A stretch of 41,750 bases of DNA from Candidatus Doudnabacteria bacterium RIFCSPHIGHO2_01_FULL_46_14 (GCA_001779925.1 MFEK01000003.1:1-41750), one strand, 5' to 3'; positions 1-8,596 are shown, counted from the stretch's first letter. A program made the numbers and translations. Notes: generated by a model from the letters alone, not told the origin.

Positions 1-1
1 G

Positions 2-1876
2 CCGCCGCCCACCCCTCCCACTCCTCCTCCAACCCCGCCTACGCCGCCGCCTACGCCGCCGCCTCCTGGTCCTCCTCCGCCCAGCCCGACTTTTGATTTC
101 ACTATCACCAAACAGGTTAGGAACGTCTCCGACGGCACAGGATTTTCAAGCTCAACCACTGCCGACCCTAATGAACAGGTAGAATTTCGTATTAGCATCA
201 CCACCTCAGGCAATTCCCCGCAGACGAATTTCCTTGTTCGGGATGTTATCTCTGATTCCCGCCTCACTGTCAATTCCGGCTCGGTGCGCCTCAATGGCAG
301 CACTGTGACCGGTTCTCAGGAAAGTTCGCTTTTCGGTTTCGGCGGCGGCATGATTTTGGGGACACTACCCTCCGGCTCCAACCAAACTATACTTTTCACG
401 ACTACTACCTCTGGCTCTTTCCCCACCGGCACTACCAACATTACCAACACAGCCTTTGCGCAAAGTTCTGAGGTTGCCTCGAAAAATGCTACTGCCACGG
501 TCATAGTGACTGGTACGTCGCAGCCCAATGCGATTCGTGATTTCACTATTGAAAAACGCGTTCTCAACGCCAGCCGCGGGGAATCAAGCTTTGCGGAGTC
601 CACGACTGCCTCAGTAGGCGAGACAGTGCGCTTTGAAATCACTGTGCAAACCTCAGGCAATGCCAGCCAAAGCGGGTTTACGGTCTGGGACAGCCTGCCC
701 TCCCGCTTAACATTTCTTTCCGGGGACCAGCTTTCCGGCAGCGGCGTGAACATTGGTACCATATCCGCCGGTACTACGCGAACCTTTATGTTTACAGCGC
801 GAGTCATTGGAAATGCTTCTGCAACTGTGACCAATACAGCATTTGCCAGAAGCAATGAGGTTGCGCAAAGATCAAATGACGCAGTAGTGTTTATTACCGG
901 CAGCGGGGGCGGTCCGGTCAGTTTCCGCGAACTGAATATTACCAAACGCATACAAAATCTGACCGGTGGAAGTGCCTACGCCTCTTCGGTGAGCGCCAAT
1001 CCGGGAGACCGAGTGCGTTACGAAATCCGCATAGAAACCTTAGGCAATGCTGCGCAAAATAACGTTTTGGTCAGAGACATACTGCCGGCTCGCCTGAGTT
1101 TCTCGAGCGGCGATTCAGGACTCTTCGGCAGCGGTCGCAATCTCGGAAGCCTGCCTGCCGGAACCGCGCGAACCTTTACTTATGAAGCGACCGTGGCCGG
1201 CGCGGATCAATTTGCGGCCGGCGTAACAACGCTTTCTAACAGCGCCTCAGCGCGCAGTGATGAAATCTCAGAGCGGACCGCAGTGGCGCAGGTCTTTGTC
1301 ACCCGTTCTGCGGTAGGCGGTGTTTCCATACAGCAGCGCAAGACCGCCTTTAACATCACCCAAAACGCTAACGCTACTCAGGTTATTGCAAATAGCGGAG
1401 ACATCATCACTTATACTTTATATTTCCGCAACAGCGGCACAGCTAATATGAGCGGTGTCGTAATCGAAGATAATATCGCTGATATTTTGGAACTGGCGGA
1501 AATTGTTGACCAGGGCGGCGCTATTTCTGTAAATTCTACGATTCGCTGGGCGCCGGTTGATGTGCCAGCCGGCACTGAGATCACCCGATCGTTCCGCGTG
1601 CGGGTAAAAAACGCGAGCCTTTTCCCTGCAAATTCCGATCTCATCATGTCCAATGTGTACGGTAACGAAATCCGCGTGCCTGTGGTCGGCAGAAGGCCGT
1701 TGGTTGCGGGTGCTACAGTGTCGCCGCTTGCCCCGGCAGCCCCGCCGCGCACCGGCCCTACGGAATGGATGATTTTCGGGCTGGCCTCCCTGTCTACTGC
1801 CGGATATTGGGTTTACCGCCGCCGTTTTCCGGCACTCTTGCCAAATCCGGTAAAACGTGCTAAACTATTTAGTTAA
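2..1876 (+). CDS. Surface repeat protein, DUF11-like domains (5' partial)
   Basis: The reading frame is open from base 2, so the start lies outside the window. It begins with a Pro/Thr-rich linker of about 30 residues. Several domains of about 110-120 residues follow, each with a motif like KRVLNASRGE, then a VGETVRFEI strand and a TNTAFARSNEV end, as in bacterial DUF11 or SpaA-like beta-sandwich domains. The C-terminus has PPRTG, a hydrophobic segment and YRRRF, the layout of a sortase-type or TM-plus-arginine surface anchor. Likely an extracellular, cell-surface-attached adhesin or stalk protein. It is paralogous to the next gene. A GTG at 284 could be mistaken for the start, but the domain it falls in begins well upstream. 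Confidence 0.8.
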   Translation, partial: PPPTPPTPPPTPPTPPPTPPPPGPPPPSPTFDFTITKQVRNVSDGTGFSSSTTADPNEQVEFRISITTSGNSPQTNFLVRDVISDSRLTVNSGSVRLNGSTVTGSQESSLFGFGGGMILGTLPSGSNQTILFTTTTSGSFPTGTTNITNTAFAQSSEVASKNATATVIVTGTSQPNAIRDFTIEKRVLNASRGESSFAESTTASVGETVRFEITVQTSGNASQSGFTVWDSLPSRLTFLSGDQLSGSGVNIGTISAGTTRTFMFTARVIGNASATVTNTAFARSNEVAQRSNDAVVFITGSGGGPVSFRELNITKRIQNLTGGSAYASSVSANPGDRVRYEIRIETLGNAAQNNVLVRDILPARLSFSSGDSGLFGSGRNLGSLPAGTARTFTYEATVAGADQFAAGVTTLSNSASARSDEISERTAVAQVFVTRSAVGGVSIQQRKTAFNITQNANATQVIANSGDIITYTLYFRNSGTANMSGVVIEDNIADILELAEIVDQGGAISVNSTIRWAPVDVPAGTEITRSFRVRVKNASLFPANSDLIMSNVYGNEIRVPVVGRRPLVAGATVSPLAPAAPPRTGPTEWMIFGLASLSTAGYWVYRRRFPALLPNPVKRAKLFS

Positions 1877-1921
1877 CTGAATTATTAAGGCTTATTTAAG
1901 CGGAAAAATTAATCATAATAC

Positions 1922-3688
1922 ATGCATCCTAACCACATGTTTTTCAAACTTGCCACAGCGATCCTGGTGATTTCTGCGGTGATAATTTTGCCCAATTTTG
2001 ACGGGGCCGGCGCGCAAGACGCGACCCAGCCTTTGACTGTCGAGACAAAGGTTCGAAATCTCAGTAGAGGGGAAAATATTTTTCAGGATCAAATCAATGC
2101 CCAGCCGGGAGACCGTGTCCAGATTCGGGTCAGGGTAAACGCGGGTACTGCGCAAACCGGCATTATAGTTCGTAATGGTTTGCCAGCCAGACTGGCATTT
2201 TCCAGCGGAGACTCCGGCCTTAACAATGCCGGCGGTTTTGCTGCGGGTAATATGAACGGCGGCAGTAATCAAACCTTCACCTATGAAGCGATTGTTACCG
2301 GAAACGAACAAGCAACAATTGTGAATACAGTATATGTTCGCAGTAACGAATCAAGCGAACGCTCTGATAGTGCGGAAATTATCGTTACAGACGTTGCTGC
2401 CCCAGCCCAGATTCAGAACCTCGTTGTCCGCAACCGGGTCATGAACCTTACCCGCGGGGAAACCGAGTTCCAAAATGCGACCTCTGCTTCAGTCGGGGAT
2501 CGCTTGCGCTATGAAGTTTATATCGAAACTCTCGGTAATGCTTCGCAAAGCGGCGTGACGCTTCGCTACCTTATCCCTTACGGTCGCTTTGTGATCGTCA
2601 GCGGCGACCCCAATTTTATTCTCTACGGCTTGGATATTGCCTCCATGAGGCCAAACACTTCTCAAACTGTGGTTTTTGAAGTTACCCTCAATAGCGGTGA
2701 TTCAGATACTCTCAATAGCATTGCACGAGTGTTCAGCGGCACAGTGCCGGTGAAAGACGCGACGGCCACTGTTTTTGTCCGGGGCGGTTCAACCTTTGCC
2801 GTTAAAAATCTTGTCATTGATGCCAAGGTCATGAACCTTTCCCGCGGCGAAGCGAGTTTCAAGGACACCACTGCTGCCTCTGCCGGTGAAAAAGTTCGCT
2901 TCCAAATCAAGATTGACGCTCTCGGCAATGCCCCGATTACTAATGTTGTGCTTAGAAATCCTTTGTCTTCTCGCCTTAGCTTTATGGGCGGAGATTTAAA
3001 CGTTACCAATTCCAGCGGCCTCGGTTTGGGTACCATGACCGGCACATCCAAAACAGTTATGTTTGATGCCCAGGTTGGCAGTGGCGTGGAAACGATTACC
3101 AACACGGCGATTGTTTCCGGAGACGGGGTTTCAAACGCTTCCGACAGCGCCATGGTGACTATTTCTGAAGTTGCGGGCACGACTACTGCTGCCGGACAAA
3201 AATCTGTCATTGCCGTGAACCGCAGCGCTGGCCAGGATGCATCCAAGGTCATTGCCCGCCCGGGCGACGTGGTTGCTTATCAGTTTACTTATCGCAACAC
3301 TTCGAATGCAGCGGAAACTGTAAGAATTGAAACCGATATTAGGGATATCATGGAACTGGCACGCGTCAGTAATACGGGTGGCGCTGTGGTGGACAATGGA
3401 GTGATCCGTTTTCCGGCCGTCAGCCTTGCGCCAAAAGGCGAGATCATTCAAAGCTTTGAAGTCACCGTGCTTAGCGCTTCTGCTATGGGAGCAGCTCAAG
3501 ACCGGATTATGACCGTGAGTTACGGAAACACCTCACTGGTTCAGGTTGGAGCCTCTCAGGTTGCAGGAACGTCCACTATTCAGCCGCCGCGCACTGGCGC
3601 TTCAGAAAATCTGGTGGTGCTGCTGGCAGTTCTGGCTACAGCCGGATACTGGTTCTATCGCAGGAAATCCAGACTACAATTAGCTTAA
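1922..3688 (+). CDS. Exported surface repeat protein, DUF11-like domains
   Basis: 588 residues. The N-terminus is a signal peptide (hydrophobic LATAILVISAVIILP followed by GAGAQDA). It is followed by three beta-sandwich repeats with the NLSRGE motif (near residues 45, 178 and 302), a fourth more divergent domain, and a C-terminal PPRTG, a hydrophobic stretch and YRRKS. The same architecture occurs in the upstream gene, so the pair arose by duplication. Expected to be exported and retained at the surface through the C-terminal signal. No sortase gene lies in the window, so the anchoring mechanism is inferred. No ribosome-binding site is visible. A CATAAT box sits two bases before the ATG, too close to call it a leaderless promoter. 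Confidence 0.85.
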   Translation: MHPNHMFFKLATAILVISAVIILPNFDGAGAQDATQPLTVETKVRNLSRGENIFQDQINAQPGDRVQIRVRVNAGTAQTGIIVRNGLPARLAFSSGDSGLNNAGGFAAGNMNGGSNQTFTYEAIVTGNEQATIVNTVYVRSNESSERSDSAEIIVTDVAAPAQIQNLVVRNRVMNLTRGETEFQNATSASVGDRLRYEVYIETLGNASQSGVTLRYLIPYGRFVIVSGDPNFILYGLDIASMRPNTSQTVVFEVTLNSGDSDTLNSIARVFSGTVPVKDATATVFVRGGSTFAVKNLVIDAKVMNLSRGEASFKDTTAASAGEKVRFQIKIDALGNAPITNVVLRNPLSSRLSFMGGDLNVTNSSGLGLGTMTGTSKTVMFDAQVGSGVETITNTAIVSGDGVSNASDSAMVTISEVAGTTTAAGQKSVIAVNRSAGQDASKVIARPGDVVAYQFTYRNTSNAAETVRIETDIRDIMELARVSNTGGAVVDNGVIRFPAVSLAPKGEIIQSFEVTVLSASAMGAAQDRIMTVSYGNTSLVQVGASQVAGTSTIQPPRTGASENLVVLLAVLATAGYWFYRRKSRLQLA

Positions 3689-3693
3689 AAAAC

Positions 3694-3721
3694 AAACCCC
3701 TCGCAAGCACGAGGGGTTTTT
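3694..3721 (+). terminator. Intrinsic terminator after the surface-protein pair
   Basis: AAACCCCTCG pairs with CGAGGGGTTT around a 6-nt loop and runs into a T tract. It follows the TAA of the second surface protein directly. Confidence 0.9.
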
Positions 3722-3742
3722 GCTTGCCCGCCTTGGGTGGGC

Positions 3743-3748
3743 TATACT
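3743..3748 (+). promoter_or_regulatory. -10 box for leaderless galE
   Basis: TATACT ends 5 nt before the ATG at 3754. A sigma70 start would fall at or next to the A of the start codon. No SD is present. Confidence 0.55.
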
Positions 3749-3753
3749 GAAAC

Positions 3754-4881
3754 ATGCTGGACGATAAGACAATTAGCGATTTGCACAAGGCCTTTGCAGG
3801 CTCGCCGAATGGGTTTTTGGTTGTGGATCAGGGCCAGCCCAGTTTTGCGGTTTTACCTTATCAAACATATCAAACCCTTCGACAAGCTCAGGGCATGCCT
3901 AAGAAAAAAATAAAGAAAGTTTTGGTGACTGGTGGCGCCGGCTACATTGGTTCGCATACGGTGAAGCTCCTTTTGGACGAAGGGTTCGAGGTTGTTGTTT
4001 TTGATAATCTCTCTACCGGTAGAAGAGAAGCGGTTGGCGATACGGAACTCGTAATGGGCGATTTGGCGGATAGGACAGCGCTGGATAAAGTTTTCAAAAA
4101 AAATAAATTCGACGCAGTCATTCATTTTGCGGCATCAATCGAGGTGGAGGAGTCAGTGGCTGATCCGGCGAAATATTATCAGAACAATGTGGTCAATGGA
4201 TTGAATCTGCTGGACGCGATGGCTCAGAACGGTGTTTCCAAAATTGTTTTTTCTTCCTCGGCCGCGGTTTACGGAGAACCTGATAAAACTCCGATTCATG
4301 AGGATAGCAGCTGCAACCCGACGAATCCTTACGGCGAGACCAAGCTCGCATTTGAGAAAATCTTGAAATGGTATGCGGGCGCTTATGGCATAAGCTCGGT
4401 GAGTTTACGCTATTTCAATGCAGCCGGGGCGTTAGGCGAGGAAGGTTTGGGCTATGATAAATCGCTGCGGCATACTCATCTCATTCCGCGCGTTTTGGAT
4501 GCCGCGCTTGGCAAAACTGCGGAGATCGAGGTTTTTGGCAAAGATTATAAAACCCCGGACGGCACCTGCGTGCGCGATTATATTCATGTTTTGGATCTCG
4601 CTAGCGCGCATATTGCCTCGCTTCATAAGCTGGAAAAAGATTCCGGCGCGCATGTCTATAATGTTGGCACAGGCAAAGGCTATTCGGTTTTGGAAATAAT
4701 TGACGCAGCGGTCGAGGTCACCGGCCGCATGATTCCCATGAAATTCGCTGACCGCCGGCCCGGCGACCCGGCCAAGATTTTTGCTGATTCGAGTAAGCTA
4801 CAAAAAGAACTCGGCTGGAAACCAGAGCATGACCTGAAATCCATAATCCAAAGCTCCTGGGAGTGGCAGAAAAGCTCGTAA
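3754..4881 (+). CDS. galE: UDP-glucose 4-epimerase with Phd-like N-terminal extension
   Basis: 375 residues; family members are usually near 330. From residue 48 (MPKKKIKKVLVTGG) it is a normal extended SDR epimerase: GGAGYIGS NAD-binding motif, SSSAAVYG serine region, and YGETK carrying the catalytic Tyr and Lys. It interconverts UDP-glucose and UDP-galactose and probably feeds the surface-glycan genes downstream. The first 43 residues (FLVVDQGQPSFAVLPYQTY) resemble the strand-helix core of Phd/YefM-type antitoxins. They are joined to the enzyme by LRQAQG, which is encoded by a repeat also present inverted at 19532-19548. Start 3754 is supported by the -10 box 5 nt upstream. The internal ATG at 3895 would give a conventional enzyme. 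Confidence 0.9.
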   Translation: MLDDKTISDLHKAFAGSPNGFLVVDQGQPSFAVLPYQTYQTLRQAQGMPKKKIKKVLVTGGAGYIGSHTVKLLLDEGFEVVVFDNLSTGRREAVGDTELVMGDLADRTALDKVFKKNKFDAVIHFAASIEVEESVADPAKYYQNNVVNGLNLLDAMAQNGVSKIVFSSSAAVYGEPDKTPIHEDSSCNPTNPYGETKLAFEKILKWYAGAYGISSVSLRYFNAAGALGEEGLGYDKSLRHTHLIPRVLDAALGKTAEIEVFGKDYKTPDGTCVRDYIHVLDLASAHIASLHKLEKDSGAHVYNVGTGKGYSVLEIIDAAVEVTGRMIPMKFADRRPGDPAKIFADSSKLQKELGWKPEHDLKSIIQSSWEWQKSS

Positions 4882-4894
4882 GAGCTTTTCTGCC
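4865..4894 (+). repeat. Perfect 13-bp hairpin with the galE stop codon in its loop
   Basis: GGCAGAAAAGCTC pairs with GAGCTTTTCTGCC around the loop GTAA. The TAA of galE is the last three bases of that loop. No T tract follows, so it may stabilise the mRNA 3' end or be a weak terminator. Confidence 0.8.
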
Positions 4895-4919
4895 CTCAGC
4901 GTAGTCGAATGGCTTATGG

Positions 4920-4925
4920 TATAAT
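4920..4925 (+). promoter_or_regulatory. Extended -10 box for leaderless transketolase
   Basis: TGGTATAAT (extended -10) ends 6 nt before the ATG at 4932. No -35 or SD is recognisable. Confidence 0.65.
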
Positions 4926-4931
4926 TTATCT

Positions 4932-6929
4932 ATGCGAGATTTAGAAAAGCTAGCAAAACTAGTTAGGTATTTTAGTTTGACCATGTCGAGCAAGGCCGGG
5001 TCCGGGCATCCAACCTCGTCTCTGTCGGCTACGGATCTTATGGTCAGCCTCATGTTCGGCGGCCATTTTAAATTCGACTTGAAGAATCCCGGCTACCATA
5101 ACAATGATCGGCTGATTTTCTCCAAGGGCCATGCCTCGCCTTTGTTTTTTGCGCTATGGGCTGCGGCCGGAGTTATAGAGGAAAAAGAGCTGGATACCTA
5201 CCGCACTTTTAACTCGCGTCTTGAGGGTCACCCGACATTAGCGTTTCCCTACACCGAGGTACCCACAGGTTCTTTGGGGCAGGGGCTATCAGTGGGCGCG
5301 GGTATGGCTATGAATGCAGAATTGGATAATTTGAATTATCGGACTTTTGTTTTGCTCGGGGACAGCGAAATGGCTGAGGGTTCAGTGTGGGAAGCTATGG
5401 CTTGGAGCGCGCACAACAAACTTGATAATCTCGTTGCGATTCTTGATGTGAATCGGCTTGGACAGAGAGGCGAGACTATGTACGGTCATCACACGGAAAT
5501 TTATGAAAAGAAGGCCGGGGCATTTGGCTGGGAAACGATTGTCATCGATGGCCATGATTTTAAAGAGATAGATAGTGCTTACGAGAGAGCTTTTAAAGCT
5601 AAAGGCAAGCCAGTGATGATTATTGCCAAGACGCTTAAAGGCAAAGGGATTTCGTTTATAGAAGACAAGGACGGCAAGCATGGAGTGGCTTTAAAGCAGG
5701 ATGAATTGGAAAAAGCGTTAGGAGAATTGGGGGAAGTGGATTTGCAGATTCGTGGCGGGATTGTTTTACCCGAGAATGTTGAATATGGAATATCGAATAT
5801 TGAACAAAAACCGACAACCTACCAGCTACAACCTACCAGCTATCCCTTTGACAAACCCGTGGCCACCCGCAAAGCTTACGGCAACGCCTTAAATCGAATT
5901 TATCCGAAGCATCCGAACATGATTGTCCTCGATGCTGAGGTTTCGAACTCTACGTTTGCGGAAATTTTTGGCAAAGCTCATCCGGAAAGATTCCTCGAGA
6001 TGTTTATTGCCGAACAAAATATGGTGGGGGTTGCTCTGGGTCTTGCAAGGCGCGGCAAATTGCCGTTTGTGTCCACGTTTGCCGCATTTTTTTCACGGGC
6101 GTTCGATCAAATCCGCATGAGCGGGTACGCGAGCGCCAATATCAAATTCTGCGGTTCGCATGCTGGCGTTTCCATAGGCGAGGACGGTGCTTCGCAAATG
6201 GGTCTTGAAGATATTGCCATGTTTCGCACTATTCAAAATTCTGTAGTGCTATATCCTTCGGACGCAGTCTCTGCTGAAAAATTAGTAGAGGCAGCAGCCG
6301 AACATGAGGGATTGGTCTACATCCGCACCACGCGCAAAGATACTCCGATAATTTATTCACCCCTCCCTAACCCTCCCCCTCAAGGGGAGGGAAATACAAA
6401 AGACAGTTCCTCCCCCTTGCCGGGGTCCCCCAAAAACGTACTCGGTTTTGGGGTAGGCTTGAGGGGGGAGGATGAGGTGGGGGTGAGGCATGAATTTCGA
6501 ATTGGAGGTTCCTGTACACTGAAGTCGTCAGACAAAGATGTCGCAACAGTTATTGGTGTAGGCGTAACCCTGCACGAAGCCCTAAAAGCCTATGAGGAAT
6601 TGAAAAAAGAAGGTATAATGATTCGGGTGATTGATCTTTATAGTGTGAAGCCTTTGGATATTGAAACCCTGAAAAAAGCAGTAGCCGAAACGAAAGCTAT
6701 CATTACTGTCGAGGACCACTACCCCGAAGGCGGCATTGGCGAAGCAGTGGCGAGCGCGCTGACTTCGTTCCCTCCCCTTGAGGGGGAGGGCAAGGGAGGG
6801 GTGAGATTCGTATCTCTCGCCGTCTGCAAACTCCCGCGTTCTGGCAAGCCAGACGAACTCCTCAATTATGAAGAAATAAATTCAAGCGCGATTGTAAAAA
6901 AAGTTAGAGAAATGGCCGATAATGGTTGA
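4932..6929 (+). CDS. tkt: Transketolase with three in-frame repeat insertions
   Basis: 665 residues, N- and C-terminal halves in one chain. It moves two-carbon units between sugar phosphates in the non-oxidative pentose phosphate pathway using thiamine diphosphate. Visible motifs are SGHPTSS, SKGHASP, the cofactor site GDSEMAEGS, and the pyrimidine domain with FIAEQNMVGVALGLA. Three segments look foreign: residues about 281-305 (NVEYGISNIEQ plus TTYQLQPTSY), about 476-519 (a 130-bp GC-rich element), and about 613-624 (a short element of the same family). All keep the frame and lie at domain or loop borders. The start is set by the -10 box 6 nt upstream. The 3' end overlaps the next ORF by 8 nt. 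Confidence 0.95.
   Translation: MRDLEKLAKLVRYFSLTMSSKAGSGHPTSSLSATDLMVSLMFGGHFKFDLKNPGYHNNDRLIFSKGHASPLFFALWAAAGVIEEKELDTYRTFNSRLEGHPTLAFPYTEVPTGSLGQGLSVGAGMAMNAELDNLNYRTFVLLGDSEMAEGSVWEAMAWSAHNKLDNLVAILDVNRLGQRGETMYGHHTEIYEKKAGAFGWETIVIDGHDFKEIDSAYERAFKAKGKPVMIIAKTLKGKGISFIEDKDGKHGVALKQDELEKALGELGEVDLQIRGGIVLPENVEYGISNIEQKPTTYQLQPTSYPFDKPVATRKAYGNALNRIYPKHPNMIVLDAEVSNSTFAEIFGKAHPERFLEMFIAEQNMVGVALGLARRGKLPFVSTFAAFFSRAFDQIRMSGYASANIKFCGSHAGVSIGEDGASQMGLEDIAMFRTIQNSVVLYPSDAVSAEKLVEAAAEHEGLVYIRTTRKDTPIIYSPLPNPPPQGEGNTKDSSSPLPGSPKNVLGFGVGLRGEDEVGVRHEFRIGGSCTLKSSDKDVATVIGVGVTLHEALKAYEELKKEGIMIRVIDLYSVKPLDIETLKKAVAETKAIITVEDHYPEGGIGEAVASALTSFPPLEGEGKGGVRFVSLAVCKLPRSGKPDELLNYEEINSSAIVKKVREMADNG
5781..5804 (+). 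repeat. 24-bp repeat shared with the O-antigen ligase gene
   Basis: This 24-mer is identical to 19762-19785 in the O-antigen ligase gene. It begins GAATATGGAATATCG and is read here as EYGISNIE. It lies in the linker between the two transketolase halves. Confidence 0.85.
6358..6487 (+). repeat. Intragenic GC-rich palindromic element in tkt (full-length copy)
   Basis: About 130 bp. The outer ends CACCCC and GGGGTG are complementary. Inside are CCCTCCCCCT-CAAGGGGAGGG and a second hairpin, CCCCCAAAAACG against CGGTTTTGGGG. Copies with the same inner core occur at 24359-24522 (same orientation) and at 10316-10450 and 39251-39366 (inverted). It is translated in frame. Confidence 0.9.
6770..6803 (+). 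repeat. Short GC-rich palindromic element in tkt
   Basis: CCCTCCCCTTGAGGGGGAGGG followed by CAAGGGAGGGGTGAG. It is translated as FPPLEGEGKGGVR. It resembles the first hairpin of the full-length element. Confidence 0.8.
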
Positions 6930-7514
6930 TTATAAAATCATCCTTGGAGTTGTTTCCGTTGCTCTCGCTTTCGTCGGCTATGGGATTTATTTTTGGCAAA
7001 TATTTTCTGGCAAAATCAAACCCCACGCTTTTACCTGGTTTGTTTGGAGTTTAACAGCGGCGATTATTTTTTTCGGCTCTCTGGTTAAAGGAGCTGGGGC
7101 TGGAGCTTGGGCGACTGGAGCGATTTCTCTGACTTGTTTCGTAGTTTTCGTCCTAGCTTTGTTTAAAGGTGATAGAAATTTTCTTTTTTCAGATTGGTTT
7201 TTTTTGGCGCGGCCTTAATTTCACTTCTGTCGTGGTATCTAGCCCGCGACCCAACGTTAGCTTTGGTTTTATTAAGTGTGACTGATGCAGTAGCGATTTT
7301 GCCTACGCTGCGCAAAGTGTATCGGAAACCTTTTGAAGATAGTGTTACGTTATTTTCAATTAATATTGCACGCAACGCTATCGGGCTGTTTGCTTTTCAA
7401 ATTTATACGTTTTCTGCAGTTTTATATCCAGCCAAGAATGTTTTCTTTAATGCATTGTTGGTAGTAGTTATGCTGATCCGCAGGCGATTGCATGGAAGTT
7501 ATTTAAAGGTATAA
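6922..7514 (+). pseudogene. Multi-pass membrane protein interrupted by a frameshift in a T8 run
   Basis: Two overlapping ORFs read as one protein of about 197 residues. The first, 6922-7218, ends FLFSDWFFLARP. The second frame continues from the same place as DWFFFGAALISLLSWYLARDP. The break is at the T8 run 7198-7205; one extra T would join the frames. Together they have about six hydrophobic segments, conserved-looking KPHAFTWFVWSL and PTLRKVYRKP motifs, and a terminal LIRRR. Function unknown; the paired three-helix layout suggests a small transporter-like membrane protein. It overlaps the transketolase end by 8 nt, so it is translationally coupled. The break could be a sequencing error, a real mutation, or slippage on the T run. 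Confidence 0.7.
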
Positions 7515-7520
7515 TATAAT
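7515..7520 (+). promoter_or_regulatory. -10 box for leaderless glpX
   Basis: Overlapping TATAAT boxes at 7510-7515 and 7515-7520. The second ends 7 nt before the ATG at 7528. Confidence 0.65.
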
Positions 7521-7527
7521 CATATTT

Positions 7528-8583
7528 ATGGACAGAAATCTTGCATTAGAATTTGTTCGGGTTACCGAAGCGGCGGCGATAGCGGCCGCTGGGTGGATTG
7601 GCCGCGGCGATAAACATGCGGCAGACCAGGCGGCGGTTGATGAAATGCGCGCGCGATTTAACCAGATTGATTTTGCAGGCACGGTGGTGATTGGCGAGGG
7701 TTCAAAAGATGAAGCGCCAGAGCTGTATACTGGAGAAAAAGTAGGATTAGGTTGGAATGCCCCCTTCCCTAACCCCTCCCGCGGGGGGAAGGGAAATACT
7801 ATTTTTATGGATCTGGCGGTTGATCCCCTGGAAGCCACGGATAGTGTGGCGCATGGCCGCTACAATGCGATTTCAGTGATTGTCGCTGGCGCCAAGGATT
7901 CGCTTCTAGGCGCGCCTGATGTATATATGGATAAGATCGCTGCTGGCCCCAGGGCCGCTAAAGTCATTGATATGGAGGCGAGCGTGGCTGACAATATAAA
8001 GAACGTGGCGAAAGCGCTCGGCAAAGATGTCAAAGACATTACAGTGATTGTTTTGGAACGTGAACGCCATGAGAAATTAATGAGTGAAATTAGAAAGGCT
8101 GGCGCAAGGGTACGGACTATCACTGACGGCGATGTGGCAGGAGCCATAGCGCCAAGCATGCCGGACAGTGGTATAGACTTATTAATGGGAATTGGCGCTT
8201 CAACAGAAGCAGTTCTAGCCGCGGCCGCGATTAAGATCCTCGGCGGCGAGATTCTGTGCCGGTTTGCGCCAAAGGATGAGAAGCAGAAAAAAGCGATTGA
8301 AGATGCGGGTATTAAAGACTTAAAAAAAGTTTATTCAAGGGAAGATTTAGCCACAGGCGACAACTTAACTTTCACTGCCACCGGCGTTATCGACGGCCCG
8401 CTACTGCGCGGAGTGCAATTCACAGACCACAGAATCACCACCCACTCCGTAGTCATGCGCGCCTTATCTGGGACCGTGCGCTATATTACTACTAATCATA
8501 AAGTTCACCCCGTTAGAAATAGCCTGCCCCAAGGCCCTTCGGGCGCGCTAAGCGCGGGTGAGATTTCTAACGGGGTAAAATAA
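7528..8583 (+). CDS. glpX: Class II fructose-1,6-bisphosphatase (GlpX type)
   Basis: 351 residues. It hydrolyses fructose 1,6-bisphosphate to fructose 6-phosphate for gluconeogenesis. Family motifs are present: GEGSKDEAPELYTGEKVG, DLAVDPLEATD with the metal-binding acidic residues, and TDGDVAGAI. Residues about 78-90 (APFPNPSRGGKGN) are an in-frame GC-rich insertion directly before the DLAVDP metal site, where relatives have a short loop. The C-terminal tail from about residue 327 (HPVRNSLPQGP to NGVK) is encoded by an inverted-repeat element (8507-8576). Aldolase follows 13 nt downstream, so the two opposing steps around fructose 1,6-bisphosphate are co-transcribed. The start is placed 7 nt after a TATAAT box. 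Confidence 0.95.
   Translation: MDRNLALEFVRVTEAAAIAAAGWIGRGDKHAADQAAVDEMRARFNQIDFAGTVVIGEGSKDEAPELYTGEKVGLGWNAPFPNPSRGGKGNTIFMDLAVDPLEATDSVAHGRYNAISVIVAGAKDSLLGAPDVYMDKIAAGPRAAKVIDMEASVADNIKNVAKALGKDVKDITVIVLERERHEKLMSEIRKAGARVRTITDGDVAGAIAPSMPDSGIDLLMGIGASTEAVLAAAAIKILGGEILCRFAPKDEKQKKAIEDAGIKDLKKVYSREDLATGDNLTFTATGVIDGPLLRGVQFTDHRITTHSVVMRALSGTVRYITTNHKVHPVRNSLPQGPSGALSAGEISNGVK
7760..7799 (+). repeat. Short GC-rich palindromic element in glpX
   Basis: CCCCCTTCCC and GGGGGGAAGGG flank AACCCCTCCCGC. In-frame insertion, same family as the tkt elements. Confidence 0.8.
8507..8576 (+). repeat. 70-bp inverted-repeat element encoding the GlpX C-terminus
   Basis: ACCCCGTTAGAAAT (8507-8520) is perfectly complementary to ATTTCTAACGGGGT (8563-8576). 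An inner GGCCCTTCGGGC-type hairpin lies between. The same arms bound the leader elements at 15947-16016 and 17422-17520, but here the element is inside the coding frame. Confidence 0.9.
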
Positions 8584-8596
8584 TTAAGGGGAATTT

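Noticed and set aside
6358-6487. Contaminating vector or assembly artefact in tkt
   Set aside because: Related copies appear in many genes in both orientations and with different flanks, which a single artefact would not produce.
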